Positions 25,206-34,112 of a stretch of 64,000 nucleotides of DNA are shown here, piece by piece. Made by a program: the position numbers and the translations under genes. The stretch lies in NCBI RefSeq assembly GCF_015751895.1, contig NZ_JADOTZ010000001.1, forward strand, positions 1,798,001 through 1,862,000. Direction: 5' to 3'. Within the stretch, counting starts at the first letter, position 1, and the number at the start of each line of letters is the position of its first letter. This stretch comes from Zhihengliuella flava. GTDB taxonomy: Bacteria; Actinomycetota; Actinomycetes; Actinomycetales; Micrococcaceae. The notes below the pieces were generated by a model. The model searched no databases, was not told the DNA's origin, and worked only from the letters and a program-made list of their open reading frames with translations.

Positions 25206-25634
25206 GTGGCTGAGAGTGCGCCGCTGTTCCTGCAGCTGGCCGAACAGATCGAGTCCGGCGTGCTGGAGGGCACCTACGCCGAGGAATCGCAAGTGCCCTC
25301 CACCAACGAGTTCGCGGCCTACCTGCGGATCAATCCCGCGACCGCGAACAAAGGCATCAACCTACTGGTTGACAAGGGGATCCTGTACAAGAAAAGGGGG
25401 ATCGGCATGTTTGTGGCCGAGGGAGCGCGTGGGCAACTGCTGGCCGAGCGCCGGCAGAACTTCGCCGAGGAATACATTCAGCCGCTGCTGCGCGCAGCCG
25501 GCTATCTGGAGCTCAGCTCGGAGGAGCTGATCTCGATGATCACCGATGGGCGCAATCAGCCCGCCAGCGGCGGCGAGGGCGCGGCGAACGCCCGCGCGGC
25601 CGCCCACCACACCGCCACCAGGGGGAAGTCATGA
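25206..25634 (+). CDS. GntR family transcriptional regulator, YtrA type
   Basis: 142 residues from GTG 25206, with GAGGAG just before it. An ATG at 25167 is in frame but overlaps the operator palindromes. The N-terminal winged helix reads PLFLQLAEQIESGVLEG, QVPSTNEFAAYLRINPATANKGINLLVDKGILYKKRGIGMFV, the GntR pattern. Only a short C-terminal arm follows, as in the YtrA subfamily, which represses linked ABC transporter genes. Its stop overlaps the start of the ATPase gene by four bases. Confidence 0.9.
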   Translation: MAESAPLFLQLAEQIESGVLEGTYAEESQVPSTNEFAAYLRINPATANKGINLLVDKGILYKKRGIGMFVAEGARGQLLAERRQNFAEEYIQPLLRAAGYLELSSEELISMITDGRNQPASGGEGAANARAAAHHTATRGKS

Positions 25635-26587
25635 CCCGCAACGTCGTCGAAGTGGCCGGACTGACCAAGAAGTACGGCAAAACCGAGGTGCTCGGCGGGA
25701 TCGATTTTGCGATCCAGGAAAACACCATCACCGGGTTGCTCGGCCGCAACGGCGCGGGCAAAACCACCATCATGTCCATCCTGTCCGGTCAGGAGCCCAA
25801 GACGTCGGGACGGCTGAACGTGTTCGGCGCGGAGCCCTTTGAGAGCGCCGGCGTGCTGTCCCGCCTGTGCTTCGTCCGGGAATCGCAGAAGTACCCGGAG
25901 GACTTCAAAGCCTCCCACGTGCTCAAAACGGCCCCGTGGTTTTTCGAGAACTGGGATGCCGAGCTGGCCGCCGAGCTGGTGGAGGTGTTCCGCCTACCGG
26001 TGGGGACGCGGATCAAGAAGCTCTCCCGCGGGCAGCTCTCCGCGGTCGCCATCATCGTCGGCATGGCCTCCCGGGCCGAGCTGACGATCTTCGACGAGCC
26101 CTACCTGGGCCTCGACGCCACGGCCCGCGGCCTGTTTTACGACTACCTGTTGCGGGACTTCATGGAGCACCCGCGCACGGTGCTGATGTCCACGCACCTG
26201 ATCGACGAGGTCGCGAACCTCCTCGAGCACGTCGTGGTAATCGATCGGGGCCGCAAGGTCCTCGATACGGATGTCGAGGCGGCCCGGGAGGCCGCGTTCA
26301 CGGTCGCCGGGCCCGCCCAGGCGATTGACGACGTCGTCCGTGGCCGGTCCGTCCTGCGCACCCAAGCCTTGGGTGGGCTGGCATCCGTGACGGTCGACGG
26401 CGCCGCCGATGAACAGATCCGTGCGGCGGCGGCCGCCCGCGGGCTCGAGATCGGACCCGTCGGGCTCCAGGACCTGGTGTCCGCCTACGGCCTGATGGAC
26501 GACCCGGCCGCCGCCGCGCTCACCCACAATCTGCGCCCCATCCACGCCCGCCAGCGGCGTGAACAGCAAGAGGAGGTCACCCGATGA
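25631..26587 (+). CDS. ABC transporter ATP-binding protein
   Basis: 318 residues. Walker A GLLGRNGAGKTT, a diverged signature LSRGQLSAV, and Walker B LTIFDEPYLGLDAT with a following switch His (MSTHL) are visible. The C-terminal ~90 residues form an extra domain common in YtrB-like proteins. Works with the membrane protein encoded next. Start and stop both overlap neighbours by four bases, so the three genes form one operon under the GntR regulator. Substrate unknown; related systems respond to cell-wall antibiotics. Confidence 0.92.
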   Translation: MTRNVVEVAGLTKKYGKTEVLGGIDFAIQENTITGLLGRNGAGKTTIMSILSGQEPKTSGRLNVFGAEPFESAGVLSRLCFVRESQKYPEDFKASHVLKTAPWFFENWDAELAAELVEVFRLPVGTRIKKLSRGQLSAVAIIVGMASRAELTIFDEPYLGLDATARGLFYDYLLRDFMEHPRTVLMSTHLIDEVANLLEHVVVIDRGRKVLDTDVEAAREAAFTVAGPAQAIDDVVRGRSVLRTQALGGLASVTVDGAADEQIRAAAAARGLEIGPVGLQDLVSAYGLMDDPAAAALTHNLRPIHARQRREQQEEVTR

Positions 26588-27366
26588 GCACCGCAACCGT
26601 CAACGCTCCGGCTACCGGCGGCGGGGCCGGTCCGCGCGGAAATCGCGTGGGTTCGCTGTCCAAGATTGTCCGCCTGCACTTCGCCGACCGCTCCCGCATG
26701 ATCGATTCGCCGCTGCTCATCATGGCCGGCGTGGCCGCCTTGATTGTGCTGATCATGATCATCCTGCGGAACTTCACGCCGGCCACGGACGCCGAGTTGT
26801 CCGAGGGCTTCCGCTACAACCAGGCGGCCATCTGGTGCCTGAGTGGGTACATCATGAACATCGGCGTCATGGCCTACGCGCGCACCATGCCGTACGCGAT
26901 GGGCCTCGGCTCCACCCGGCGCCAATATTTTTGGGGCACCACGGTGGCGCTGACGTTGGAGGCGCTGCTCATCGCCGCCATGATGACGGCGTTCCTGTTC
27001 CTCGAGAAGATCACCGGCCACTGGTTCACCGGCGCCCGCATGTTTGACACCTACCTTGCGGGCGACGGCGACTACGGCGCGTTGTTCCTCTTCGGGTGGG
27101 GAATCGCCCTCGCCATGCTGTTTCTGGGCAGCTTCTTCGCCGCAGTCTACCTGCGCTGGAATGTCCCCGGCGTCTTGGCCTCGATTGCGGTGCTGGTGCT
27201 GGGGCTGCTCGGCATCGTGACGTGGATTCTGGCCGCCGAAATCGACGCCTTGGCGTGGTTTACGCCGTACCCCTTCGCCAAGGTGGCCGGAATCCTGGTG
27301 TTCGTCTCCGCGCTCGCCGCGGCTGGCTCCTGGCTGGTCCTGCGGCGGGCGCCGGTGGGGCGCTAG
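26584..27366 (+). CDS. ABC transporter membrane protein
   Basis: 260 residues with about six membrane spans, including LLIMAGVAALIVLIMIIL near residue 45 and GILVFVSALAAAGSWLVL at the C terminus. No solute-binding domain or permease EAA loop is present, as in ABC-2-type exporters. It completes the GntR-ATPase-membrane unit. The polypeptide starts with an Ala/Gly-rich cytoplasmic segment of about 25 residues. Confidence 0.85.
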   Translation: MSTATVNAPATGGGAGPRGNRVGSLSKIVRLHFADRSRMIDSPLLIMAGVAALIVLIMIILRNFTPATDAELSEGFRYNQAAIWCLSGYIMNIGVMAYARTMPYAMGLGSTRRQYFWGTTVALTLEALLIAAMMTAFLFLEKITGHWFTGARMFDTYLAGDGDYGALFLFGWGIALAMLFLGSFFAAVYLRWNVPGVLASIAVLVLGLLGIVTWILAAEIDALAWFTPYPFAKVAGILVFVSALAAAGSWLVLRRAPVGR

Positions 27367-27387
27367 CGGCGCCGCGCGCGAAAGCAG

Positions 27388-27431
27388 CGAGGGCCGTTGG
27401 TTCACTCACATGAGTGAACCAACGGCCCTCG
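27388..27431. terminator. bidirectional terminator between ABC operon and nadE
   Basis: A perfect 21-base stem (27388-27408 with 27411-27431), GC-rich at its base, lies between two converging genes. It could stop transcription in both directions. There is no long T run. The upper part of the stem (GGTTCACTCA) loosely recalls the operator at 25150, probably by chance. Confidence 0.75.
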
Positions 27432-27446
27432 CGGTGCTCGTAGCCG

Positions 27447-28268
27447 CTACCGCCACCACTTATCGAAGATCGTCACCGGCACCGTGCGCTTGTGCCGCGT
27501 CATGAGGTAGCGCCGCTCCAGCTGTTCCGCCACCGCCGGGTCGATCTCCCGGCCCTCCAGGAAGTCGTCGATCTGCTCGTACGTCACGCCCAACTCGTCC
27601 TCGTCAGTGCGGCCAGGCTGATCGTCCAGCAGGTCCGCGGTGGGTACTTTGGACCACACCGATTCGGGCGCACCGAGGTGCTCGGTGAGCTGCCGGTTCT
27701 GCCGCTTGTTCAGGCCGAACAGCGGCAGGATGTCCGCGCCGCCGTCGCCAAACTTGGTGAAGAAGCCCGTGACGGACTCGGCGCCGTGATCCGTGCCGAC
27801 GACGAGCAGGCGGCGCTCGCCGGCCAGCGCGTACTGCGCCGTCATGCGCAGGCGGGCCTTGGAATTGCCCTTGTTGAAATCGGAGAGTTCCGCGCCCGTG
27901 GTAGCGGCGAACTCCGCCTCGAGTCCGTCCACGGCCGGCTTGATGTTGTACGTCCACGTGGTGTCCGGCTGGATAAAGGTCAGGGCCTTCTGTGCGTCGT
28001 CCTCGTCCGCCTGCACCCCGTACGGCAAGCGCACGGCGACGAATTCGGCGTCGTGCCCCTCGGCCCGCAGGGCCTCCGCGGCCAGCTGGGCCAGCCGCCC
28101 GGCGAGCGAAGAATCCACGCCGCCGGAAATCCCCAACACAAACCCCCGGGTACCGGTGGCCAGCGCGTAGTCCTTCAAAAACTGGACGCGCCGCCGCACC
28201 TCCTCGGCGGAGTCGATCTGGGGCTTGACGCCCATGTCCCGCACAATCTCTGCCTGCACTTCACGCAT
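27447..28268 (-). CDS. nadE: NH3-dependent NAD+ synthetase
   Basis: 273 residues from ATG 28268. The ATP-pyrophosphatase P-loop [10 protein letters not shown], the [15 protein letters not shown] region and the [26 protein letters not shown] stretch are those of the single-domain NadE that uses free ammonia. It converts deamido-NAD to NAD with ATP. The reading frame continues upstream for 96 codons without a plausible ribosome site, so the longer form is rejected. Ends against a strong hairpin. Confidence 0.93.
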   Translation of the reverse strand: MREVQAEIVRDMGVKPQIDSAEEVRRRVQFLKDYALATGTRGFVLGISGGVDSSLAGRLAQLAAEALRAEGHDAEFVAVRLPYGVQADEDDAQKALTFIQPDTTWTYNIKPAVDGLEAEFAATTGAELSDFNKGNSKARLRMTAQYALAGERRLLVVGTDHGAESVTGFFTKFGDGGADILPLFGLNKRQNRQLTEHLGAPESVWSKVPTADLLDDQPGRTDEDELGVTYEQIDDFLEGREIDPAVAEQLERRYLMTRHKRTVPVTIFDKWWR

Positions 28269-28345
28269 GCCCACAGCATACCGAGGCGCCGCACGGGGCT
28301 CACCGGCGGAAACCCAAAGTTCACAAGGGGGTACGACGCCGGCCC

Positions 28346-28807
28346 CTAGGCCGGGGTTTCTCCCGGCGCCTCGGCGCCGTCCCAGCCGAGGTTCTGGGCC
28401 ATCTTCCGCAGCGAGGCCACCGTGGTGGCGTACTCCTCGGAGGAGATGTTGGCGGAGGAGGATTCGCGCATCTGGGCCACCAACTCGTCGAGCTTTTCCC
28501 AACCCGTGCTGCCTTGCGCGGTCAGCGACAGCACACCGCCATCGCTGACGATCCACCCGGATTCGACCAGCTCGGCGAGGTGCTCGTCCAAGGTGGCGGG
28601 CTCGTCATCCGGGGTGGGGGCCAAAAACGGGGCGAGCGCGTGGGTGAGCTCGTCATGCGTGGCGGGCTTCTTGGCCAGCGTGTTCAGGAGCTGCCACTGC
28701 AAGCGGGTCACCCCGTGCTCCTCCAGCGTCAGCGCAAACTGCTGGCTGATGAGGGAATCGACGAGTTTGAGCCAGTAGCCCAGGGGGCGATCAGTCGTGT
28801 CAGTCAT
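28346..28807 (-). CDS. MarR-type winged-helix regulator
   Basis: 153 residues from ATG 28807 with an ideal AAGGAGG site. A helical N terminus ([25 protein letters not shown]) leads into a winged helix ([36 protein letters not shown]) and a C-terminal dimer helix. It stands alone, divergent from pyrE. Possible targets are itself or the neighbouring genes; no ligand can be guessed. Confidence 0.8.
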   Translation of the reverse strand: MTDTTDRPLGYWLKLVDSLISQQFALTLEEHGVTRLQWQLLNTLAKKPATHDELTHALAPFLAPTPDDEPATLDEHLAELVESGWIVSDGGVLSLTAQGSTGWEKLDELVAQMRESSSANISSEEYATTVASLRKMAQNLGWDGAEAPGETPA

Positions 28808-28924
28808 CGTGGCCTCCTTACCCGATGTGCCTGCGGCGGTGTTCCTATCGCGTGCCTCGTGGCCCCAGCGTAAACCCGAGCGCCGGATCTGTCTCCCATG
28901 CCGCCGCCAGCGCGGCTCACCGAT

Positions 28925-28930
28925 TAGAAT
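28925..28930 (+). promoter_or_regulatory. -10 element giving a possibly leaderless pyrE transcript
   Basis: TAGAAT lies seven bases before the pyrE ATG at 28938, with no ribosome site between. The transcript would then begin at or next to the start codon, which is common in actinobacteria. No clear -35 is visible. Confidence 0.4.
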
Positions 28931-28937
28931 TGGCAGC

Positions 28938-29498
28938 ATGACTTCCCACGCTGACGCCCGCGCCCGCCTGCTCGAACTCATCAAAGACTTGGCCGTGGTG
29001 CGCGGCAAGGTCACGCTGTCCTCCGGCAAGGAAGCCGACTACTACATTGACCTGCGCCGCGTGACCCTGCACCACGAGGCCTCCCGCCTAGTCGGTGAGG
29101 TCATGCTGGACCTCGTCGATGAGGCCGGCATCGAGTTTGCGGCCGCCGGTGGCCTCACTATGGGCGCCGACCCGGTGGGCACCGCCATGATGCACGCGGC
29201 CGGCGGCCGTGACCGCGCCGTCGACGCATTCGTGGTGCGCAAGGCGCAGAAGTCCTACGGCATGGGCCGCCAGGTGGAGGGCCCGGGCGTCGACGGACGT
29301 GACGTCGTCGTCCTAGAGGACACATCCACTACCGGCGGGTCCGCGCTGACGGCCGTCGAGGGCGTCCGCAAGGCCGGCGGCAATGTCAAGGCCGTGGCCG
29401 TGATCGTGGACCGGGACACCGGCGCCAAGGAGCGGATCGAGGCCGAGGCTGGCGTCCCCTACCTGTTCGCGTTCGGGCTGGACGAGCTGGGGCTCTAG
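28938..29498 (+). CDS. pyrE: orotate phosphoribosyltransferase
   Basis: 186 residues from ATG 28938. Motifs: LSSGKEADYYIDLRR at the N terminus, GGLTMGADPVG, and the PRPP-binding loop VVVLEDTSTTGGSAL. It attaches orotate to PRPP to give OMP in pyrimidine synthesis. A longer frame from 28797 would overlap the MarR gene and is not needed. A GNAT gene follows 23 bases later. Confidence 0.95.
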   Translation: MTSHADARARLLELIKDLAVVRGKVTLSSGKEADYYIDLRRVTLHHEASRLVGEVMLDLVDEAGIEFAAAGGLTMGADPVGTAMMHAAGGRDRAVDAFVVRKAQKSYGMGRQVEGPGVDGRDVVVLEDTSTTGGSALTAVEGVRKAGGNVKAVAVIVDRDTGAKERIEAEAGVPYLFAFGLDELGL

Positions 29499-29521
29499 GC
29501 CCAGCCGCTCGAGGCTCAGCC

Positions 29522-30043
29522 ATGGCAGTCCAGATCCGCGAGTTCGGGCCCCGCGACGCCGCCTTCTTGGCCACGCTGGCGCGGGATCCGCGCGTGGTCC
29601 GCTACGTCGGTGACGGCAGCGTCTGGTCCGACGACTACATCGCCGAGCGCACCGCGCAGGCGCTCGCGCCCAGCCCGTGGGGCGAGCGCGGAGGGGCGCA
29701 CTGGGTGACGCTCTGGACGAGTGCTGAGGACGACGGCGCCGTGACCGCGGGCGAGCAGCGCATCGGGCTCGCGCTGGCCATGTTTAAAACGCTCGATGGC
29801 GTGGGCGACTGCACGGAGATCGGCTACTGGCTGGCCCCGGACTTCTGGGGTCAGGGCTTAGCGAAGCCGATGGTGCGCGCGGTGGTGTCTTGGGTGCTGG
29901 CCACGACGTCGAGCGACCGCGAGGTCCCGGTGGTGGCCCGCATTGCGCCGGACAACGCCGCGAGCGCGGCCACGGTGCGCGGGCTCGGCTTCGAGCGCAT
30001 CGGCATGAGCGAGGGCATGGACGTCTTCACGCTCGCCCGCTGA
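29522..30043 (+). CDS. GNAT family N-acetyltransferase
   Basis: 173 residues. The acetyl-CoA loop is WGQGLAKPMVRAVV and the end shows the typical NAASAATVRGLGFERIG. These resemble RimJ/RimL-like enzymes that acetylate amino groups of proteins or small molecules. Close spacing to pyrE suggests one transcript. The substrate is unknown. Confidence 0.9.
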   Translation: MAVQIREFGPRDAAFLATLARDPRVVRYVGDGSVWSDDYIAERTAQALAPSPWGERGGAHWVTLWTSAEDDGAVTAGEQRIGLALAMFKTLDGVGDCTEIGYWLAPDFWGQGLAKPMVRAVVSWVLATTSSDREVPVVARIAPDNAASAATVRGLGFERIGMSEGMDVFTLAR

Positions 30044-30169
30044 CATCGGCTGAGCGCAAGTGTCCGCGAGCCCGGCTCACCAAGCGCTCATCAGGGCGAG
30101 CCGGTGTTCTTGATGCCGGGCGTGAGCCCTGCAACCATGAGTGCACGAATCCGGACGAACGGGGGAGAC

Positions 30170-30433
30170 ATGAAAAAGCGTCAACGAGTCATCGCTGCGG
30201 TGGCCGCTGCAGCGCTGGCGGCGGGGATCGTGGTGCCGTGGGCGGCGTTCACCGGCTCGCTGTCGAGCGCGCCGCCGGACGTCCAGGAGCCTGAGGCGCC
30301 GGCTGGCGAAGTCTTGACGGCCGAGGACGCCCCACACCTGTCCGCCGAGGAGATTGCTCTGTTCAATTCGGGCGATTTCACGTCTGCAACGGTAGACGCC
30401 GAAACCGGCGAGCTGTTGTCCGTTCAGAAGTAG
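30170..30433 (+). CDS. small secreted or membrane-anchored hypothetical protein
   Basis: 87 residues from ATG 30170 after GGGGGAG. A basic start (MKKRQR) and one hydrophobic stretch (VIAAVAAAALAAGIVVPW) look like a signal peptide or single membrane anchor. The rest is an acidic ~60-residue domain with ATVDAETGELLSVQ at its end. No lipobox is seen. Not recognised. Confidence 0.65.
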   Translation: MKKRQRVIAAVAAAALAAGIVVPWAAFTGSLSSAPPDVQEPEAPAGEVLTAEDAPHLSAEEIALFNSGDFTSATVDAETGELLSVQK

Positions 30434-30439
30434 TGGCGA

Positions 30440-31305
30440 TTACGCGGGAGCCCTCATCTCGTCGTGCCTTCTGGGCGGCACCGCGTTGGCGGGTGCCACC
30501 GCCAGGATGAGGAGCACGACGGCGATGCATGCTAGCCCCGCCCAGCCCACCGGGGTGAGCGCCTCGCCCACAATCACCACGGCCAGTACGGAGGCGACGG
30601 CCGGCTCCGTCAGAGTGATGGTGGTGGCGGTGCTGGGTGCGACGCGGGTGAGGCCGAACCCGAACAGCACGTAGCCCAGGAACATCGGGACGAGCGCCAT
30701 GTACGCGGCGATGAAGAAGGACTCCCGCGACTCGAGGATGGGTGCGCCCGTCACCAAGAGCACAGGCATGAGCAACGCGCCGCCCGTCCCGAACACCGCG
30801 CCCATCGACGCAGAGCGGCGGATCCCACCAGCCATGAGCCGGTGCACCACCCACGAATAGGACGCGTAGGAAGCGCCAGCGATGAGGCCCAGCCCGATCC
30901 CGGCGAGGGTGTGCAGCGCGGTGCCCGCGCCGCCGTCGTGCCCTGAACCAGACGGCCCTACATCCGACAACTCAGCGCCGCCGACTTCGGCAGCGCAGAG
31001 GAGGGTGGCGCCGACGATGCCGATCGTCGCGGCGATCATCCACCAGCGGCTGAGCGGACGGCGGTCGAGCAACCGCTCCAGCGCGCCGGAGGCGAGCGGT
31101 GCCGAGGCGAGTGAGGCGACCGAACCGACGGCCACTCCCGCGATCGCCATCGAGCTGTAGAACGCGAGCGGGTAGATGGCAACGGCGACCGCTCCGAACA
31201 GGACTAGACCCGCTCGGGCGCGAAGGTCGCGGCGGTGCCCGTGGTGCCCCACAGCAGCGCGGTGACGGTGATGGCCGCGACGCCGGCGGGCTGCGCAGTC
31301 CTCAT
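30440..31305 (-). pseudogene. EamA/DMT-family transporter with frameshift and internal deletion
   Basis: The N terminus (MRTAQPAGVAAITVTALLWG, from ATG 31305 with GGAGG upstream) is a normal EamA opening, but the frame ends at a TAG at 31204-31206. The rest of the protein continues in another frame from about 31210 (LVLFGAVAVAIYPLAF) through eight or so membrane spans to 30440. Comparison with a ten-span EamA layout shows the second span and loop missing, so both a deletion and a frame change occurred. A shortened product from an internal start is possible. Sequencing error alone would not explain the missing part. Confidence 0.75.
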
Positions 31306-31378
31306 GCGGCGCCTCCAAAAATAGGGTGGACAGCCTACAGTCTGGGGGATACGGCCCCGCGTGCGCCAATGTGTCCGG

Positions 31379-32419
31379 CTACAGCCACTTGTTGTAGCGA
31401 AACACCGCCCACAGGGTGAGGCCAAGGCCCACCATGAGGCCCAGCGCCCCGTAGTATCCGAAGTCCCAGGCCAGCTCCGGCATGGTGTCAAAGTTCATGC
31501 CGTACACCGCGCCGATGAGGCTCGGCGCAAAAAGGATGGCCGCCCAACCGGAGATCTTCTTCATCTGCTCGTTCTGTTCCACGCCAGCCCGCGCGGCGGC
31601 CTCCGAGCTGAGGGTGGAGGAGAGCGAGAGCGCGTTGGTCAGGAGGGCACGCATCCCCGAGATGCGCTCGTTGAGGTGCACAACGTGGTCTTGCACGTCG
31701 GCGAGGTAGCGATCCAGCTCCGTGGCTTGGGACTCGCTCATCGCGGCCGCGTCCCCGGAGCTCTCCCACGCCGAACCTCCCGTGGCGAGCCGATTCCGGA
31801 GCGTCGTCAGCACCCGCTCGAGGGGAGCGACGGCTTTCTGGAACTCCGCCACCTCACGGAACAACTCGTAAATCCGCCGGGAGACGCTGAAATCGCCGGA
31901 GAAGAGGTCCGCCTCGATCTCCTCGATGTCCACGCCGAGCCCGTCGGCCACGGGCTCGTACTCGTCCACCACTTGGTCGATGATGGCGTACTGGATCGCC
32001 ACCGTCCCCATGGCCAAGAGCTCGGGCGAGCGTTCCATGCGCCGCCGCACGTGCGCGAGGTCCGGTACCTCGGCCTGCCGGGCGGTGATGACGAAGTCCG
32101 GCCCGGTGTAGACGTGCAGTTCGCCGAACTCAACCTTTTCGACGTCGTCCAAGTACCGGGCCGGCCGCAGGACGAGCAGCGTGTGGTCCTCGTAGGAGTC
32201 CATCTTGGCCCGCTGGTGCGCTTCCAGCGTGTCCTCGACGGCGAGCGGGTGCAGGCTGAATTCATCCGCGGCGCGGTGAATCTCCTCGGGCGTGGGCCGG
32301 TAGAGGCCCATCCAGCACGTCCCGCCGCGCTCCTGGAGCGCCGCGACCGTGGCCCCAAACTCCGGCGGGGCGTGGGTGCGCTGACCGTTGACGTAAATCG
32401 CACTATCGACGATGGGCAT
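31379..32419 (-). CDS. corA: CorA-family magnesium/divalent cation channel
   Basis: 346 residues from ATG 32419. A cytoplasmic alpha/beta funnel is followed by a long stalk helix and two membrane spans at the C terminus. The selectivity motif is YGMNF at the end of the first span, and the protein ends YNKWL. It forms homopentameric Mg2+ (or Co2+/Ni2+) channels. The reading frame stays open for 550 further codons upstream, through other genes, because of high GC; that extension is not coding. Confidence 0.93.
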   Translation of the reverse strand: MPIVDSAIYVNGQRTHAPPEFGATVAALQERGGTCWMGLYRPTPEEIHRAADEFSLHPLAVEDTLEAHQRAKMDSYEDHTLLVLRPARYLDDVEKVEFGELHVYTGPDFVITARQAEVPDLAHVRRRMERSPELLAMGTVAIQYAIIDQVVDEYEPVADGLGVDIEEIEADLFSGDFSVSRRIYELFREVAEFQKAVAPLERVLTTLRNRLATGGSAWESSGDAAAMSESQATELDRYLADVQDHVVHLNERISGMRALLTNALSLSSTLSSEAAARAGVEQNEQMKKISGWAAILFAPSLIGAVYGMNFDTMPELAWDFGYYGALGLMVGLGLTLWAVFRYNKWL

Positions 32420-32638
32420 GGCTCTAGCGTAGGCGCGCACGGGGGCGAGAGGCGACGGCGCTCGGCGGTGGCGCGCGAGCACGCCCGCCACGTCGTCGTG
32501 CCCTGTCGCCCGCCGCTCCTCGCCTGAGTAAAACCTGAGAGCGTGCGGGAAAGTGCCTGCCAGTGTTCCGCCGTCCGTTGACGAGCCGGGTGCAGGCGGG
32601 CCTACGGTGGCACTACACCGAGATCCGGAGGTGAGGAC

Positions 32639-32914
32639 ATGCCACGGCAAGAGCGGGACGACACCCCGCAGATCAAGGATCAGGAACTCTACGAATCGTT
32701 GCGCGACGAAGGCGAATCCAAGTCGAAAGCGGCGCGCATCGCCAATGCGGCCGCCCGTGATGGGCGGGACACCGTCGGAGAGCGCGGCGGCAGCTCGCCG
32801 AGCTACGAGGACTGGACGGTGGATGAGCTGCGCGACCGAGCTCGGGAGATCGGCCTGAGCGGCTATTCGGATCTGCGCAAGGACGACCTCATCGACGCGC
32901 TGCGCAACTCCTAG
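32639..32914 (+). CDS. small Rho-N-domain protein
   Basis: 91 residues. The N-terminal part (SLRDEGESKSKAARIANA) is a charged helix pattern found in small actinobacterial stress proteins. The C-terminal part (WTVDELRDRAREIGLSGYSDLRKDDLIDALR) is a Rho termination factor N-terminal (SAP-like) fold that may bind nucleic acid. It is not part of a full Rho protein. It precedes another small acidic protein and an SDR gene on the same strand. Confidence 0.8.
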   Translation: MPRQERDDTPQIKDQELYESLRDEGESKSKAARIANAAARDGRDTVGERGGSSPSYEDWTVDELRDRAREIGLSGYSDLRKDDLIDALRNS

Positions 32915-32958
32915 CGCCGACTCCCACACCCCTGCCCCTGCATGGCTGAGGAGGACCC

Positions 32959-33150
32959 ATGGAATCGCAAGATCGACCCACCGGCCCGGAAAACACCGTC
33001 TGGATTGACGGGAACCGGGTTGAGCCACTGGAAGAAGAACCAGAGATCGAGGACGACTCGGCCCAGACACTGCCCGACGGGGTGAGCGAGGATCCCGCAG
33101 CTGAGGCCGAGGGCCCCAACGAGGACGAGGAGCGGTTCGATGCCGGATAA
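32959..33150 (+). CDS. small acidic hypothetical protein
   Basis: 63 residues, very acidic (EEEPEIEDD, NEDEERFD), with no hydrophobic segment and probably disordered. Start ATG 32959 follows GGAGG. It overlaps the SDR start by 11 bases. Not recognised; the context suggests a stress-related operon with the Rho-N protein and the SDR. Confidence 0.55.
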   Translation: MESQDRPTGPENTVWIDGNRVEPLEEEPEIEDDSAQTLPDGVSEDPAAEAEGPNEDEERFDAG

Positions 33151-34042
33151 CACCCAGATGCCCTACCTCAACAACCCGGTCACCAAGTACCCGAAGATCA
33201 GCCCGCCCCCGCAGGATCAGCCCGAACCCGGACTGGATGCCACGCTGGATCCCAAGGCGGATCACGGCGAGAAGACCTATCAAGGCTCCGGCCGGCTGGC
33301 CGGGCGCAAGGCCCTCATTACCGGCGGCGATTCTGGCATCGGTGCGGCCGTGGCCATCGCCTACGCGCGCGAGGGCGCGGACGTGGCCATCGCCTACCTG
33401 CCGGCCGAGGAAGAGGACGCGCGCCACGTCATCGCGCAGATTCAGGCCACCGGGCAGCAGGCTGCCGGTCTGCCGGGAGACCTGCTGGATCCGGAGTACC
33501 GGGATTCGCTGGTGGATGACGCCGCCGAGGCGCTCGGCGGGCTCGACATTCTGGTGAACAACGCGGGCAAGCAGGTGTACGCGGAAAAGCTGGAGGACCT
33601 GACGGATCAGCAAGTGAGTGAGACCTTCCAGGTCAACATCATCGCGATGTTCACGCTGACACGCGCGGCGTTGAAGTACCTGCCGGAGGGCGGGTCCATC
33701 ATCAACACCACGTCGATTCAGGCCTACCAGCCCTCGGCCCACTTGGTTGACTATGCCTCCACGAAAGCCGCGATCAACGCGTTCACCAAGGGGCTCGCTG
33801 AGCAGCTGGGCCCCCGCGGTATTCGGGTCAATGCCGTGGCGCCGGGCCCGGTGTGGACGCCGCTGCAGGTCTCCTTCGGCCAGCCGAATGAGCGCCTGCC
33901 GCACTTTGGCCACAACGTTCCGCTCGGCCGGCCCGGCCAGCCCGCGGAACTCGCGGCGCCGTATGTGTTCTTGGCCTCCGATGAGGCCAGCTACGTCTTG
34001 GGCGAAACGCTCAACGTCAACGGCGGCAAGCCCTCGCCGTAG
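33140..34042 (+). CDS. short-chain dehydrogenase/reductase, general-stress type
   Basis: 300 residues with a 50-residue Pro-rich N-terminal extension before the Rossmann fold. Motifs: TGGDSGIG (cofactor), VNNAG, catalytic Ser in NTTSIQAYQ and YASTK. The extension and overall layout resemble the YdaD/YhdF/YhxC general-stress SDRs of Bacillus. An oxidoreductase of unknown substrate. Ends at a hairpin shared with the convergent ROK gene. Confidence 0.9.
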   Translation: MPDNTQMPYLNNPVTKYPKISPPPQDQPEPGLDATLDPKADHGEKTYQGSGRLAGRKALITGGDSGIGAAVAIAYAREGADVAIAYLPAEEEDARHVIAQIQATGQQAAGLPGDLLDPEYRDSLVDDAAEALGGLDILVNNAGKQVYAEKLEDLTDQQVSETFQVNIIAMFTLTRAALKYLPEGGSIINTTSIQAYQPSAHLVDYASTKAAINAFTKGLAEQLGPRGIRVNAVAPGPVWTPLQVSFGQPNERLPHFGHNVPLGRPGQPAELAAPYVFLASDEASYVLGETLNVNGGKPSP

Positions 34043-34064
34043 TCCCGCTCCGACCTCAGCTGGC

Positions 34065-34094
34065 GCCGCGCGCCCCACGGCGAGGGCGCGCGGC
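34065..34094. terminator. bidirectional hairpin between SDR and ROK genes
   Basis: GCCGCGCGCC (34065-34074) pairs with GGCGCGCGGC (34085-34094) around a 10-base loop. It lies between converging genes. No T run follows. Confidence 0.6.
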
Positions 34095-34112
34095 CCTCTG
34101 TGTGGGCGGGTG

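Noticed and set aside
32420-34078. N-terminal extension of CorA by about 550 codons on the minus strand
   Set aside because: Runs antisense to the Rho-N and SDR genes and has no homology to CorA; the ATG at 32419 gives the normal length.
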